A stretch of DNA of 64,000 bases. Origin: Cytobacillus massiliigabonensis (GTDB lineage Bacteria > Bacillota > Bacilli > Bacillales > Cytobacillaceae). The stretch spans positions 770,781-834,780 of the forward strand of contig NZ_LT904902.1 of the NCBI RefSeq assembly GCF_900199725.1. The letters are read 5' to 3'. The notes under the pieces were generated by a model. It did no database searches, was not told the DNA's origin, and was given only the letters and a program-made list of their open reading frames with translations. Numbering within the stretch: the stretch's first letter is position 1; the number at the start of each line of letters is the position of its first letter. The position numbers and the translations under genes are program-made. Below, in pieces: positions 63,427 to 64,000 of the stretch.

Positions 63427-64000
63427 TTATTCGAGTGAAAATTCATATCCAACATAGTTAAAGATATTTCTGAACCCTATATTCTCTGCAACTGCAACAG
63501 AGGGCTTGTTCACTTCCATACAATCCCAATACGGAACCATATTGTTCTCTAAACATTCTTTAACAAAACGATGTGCTGCCCTTTGAGCTAATTTTTTCCC
63601 CTGATGAGGCTCTAATGTTTCAATATCTATGCAATGTACATTTCCAGCCACAAAACCTGAAAAACAAACACTAACAATTTCATTCCTGTAAACAATACAA
63701 TAACCTATACCATTATTAAAGAAACTCTCAGGTGAGGACCAATACGCTGCTATTTTTGATTGTAAAAATTCAATGTTTTTTATTGAGTTATTACTATTTT
63801 CAAAGAGAGTATGACAAATTTTTATAACCTTATATTCTCGTTCAATTACAGGTTCATCATTCCCTTTATAATCATCCTTCCGTAAGGTATAAACCCTTTG
63901 ATTCCAACGCCCTAATTTTCGATGTTCAAAAACTTTTTCAATCTTGTTATTCCATTTTTCGTGATTGCCAACTCCTTCAAACCATTTTAGCTGAACCTTT
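63427..64000 (-). CDS. GNAT-type acetyltransferase, N-terminus outside window
   Basis: The frame is open from the window edge to the stop at 63427 (at least 191 residues), so this is the C-terminal part. Residues such as YCIVYRNEIVSVCFSGFVAG, then ETLEPHQGKKLAQRAAHRFV (Q-G-K-K-L-A acetyl-CoA loop) and NIGFRNIFNYVGYEFSLE fit the PF12746 GNAT acetyltransferase family. The GTG at 63651 is not the real start, since coding continues upstream. Confidence 0.85.
   Translation of the reverse strand, partial: KVQLKWFEGVGNHEKWNNKIEKVFEHRKLGRWNQRVYTLRKDDYKGNDEPVIEREYKVIKICHTLFENSNNSIKNIEFLQSKIAAYWSSPESFFNNGIGYCIVYRNEIVSVCFSGFVAGNVHCIDIETLEPHQGKKLAQRAAHRFVKECLENNMVPYWDCMEVNKPSVAVAENIGFRNIFNYVGYEFSLE

Overview
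The window looks like chromosomal DNA of a low-GC Gram-positive spore-former of the family Bacillaceae. Evidence: AGGAGG-type ribosome binding sites, TTG/GTG starts, a T-box leader on asnS, Fur boxes of the Bacillus 7-1-7 type, a PhoP-type box, a FeuABC-like operon, class D sortase and SLH/YcdB-type surface protein. The genus cannot be fixed from this sequence. No rRNA, tRNA, intact insertion sequence, prophage or CRISPR array was seen.

Layout. (1) 1-8700: a surface locus on the minus strand, read as SARP-type response regulator, then class D sortase, then a giant LPXTG-class adhesin (N-terminal adhesin folds, Cna_B/SpaA domains, Gly-X-Pro tail) that runs off the left edge. A secreted SLH protein lies divergently. 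A perfect Fur palindrome lies between regulator and SLH gene, and an 11-bp-spaced direct repeat suited to a SARP regulator lies before the sortase. (2) 8960-13740: Fur-boxed feuABC-type ferric-catecholate uptake operon with its own ATPase and an esterase. (3) 13750-16132: TrmB-like regulator and drug/H+ antiporter sharing an operator-like palindrome. (4) 16158-21314: cytosolic 5'-nucleotidase family enzyme, divergent from a phosphonate-type ABC transporter (PhnD-C-E-E) preceded by a probable Pho box. (5) 21370-31178: MocR regulator/EamA exporter pair, YitT protein, DUF4317 protein, an MscS channel gene broken by an in-frame TGA, TetR/SDR pair, AlkD-like repair protein and small domain proteins. 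(6) 31354-37476: four-gene peptide/amide catabolic operon (two M20 amidohydrolases, permease, metal amidohydrolase) with a divergent LysR regulator and a large inverted repeat between them. (7) 37655-42206: MGT glycosyltransferase with an XRE-AbrB regulator, then a GC-richer PadR-DUF1048-ABC exporter block with repeated operator-like elements. (8) 42308-64000: mostly minus-strand small enzymes, two ECF sigma/anti-sigma pairs, T-box-controlled asnS, an orphan MurG, lipoproteins, Nudix and GNAT proteins.

Two noncoding repeat families stand out: a strictly 52-bp-period tandem array at 59435-59860 with degenerate relatives at 29188-29343, and a ~250-bp multi-hairpin element at 47850-48096 and 53032-53290 (inverted), with an internally deleted copy at 39408-39521. 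Regions 1 and 2 together suggest that iron limitation drives both siderophore uptake and surface remodelling.
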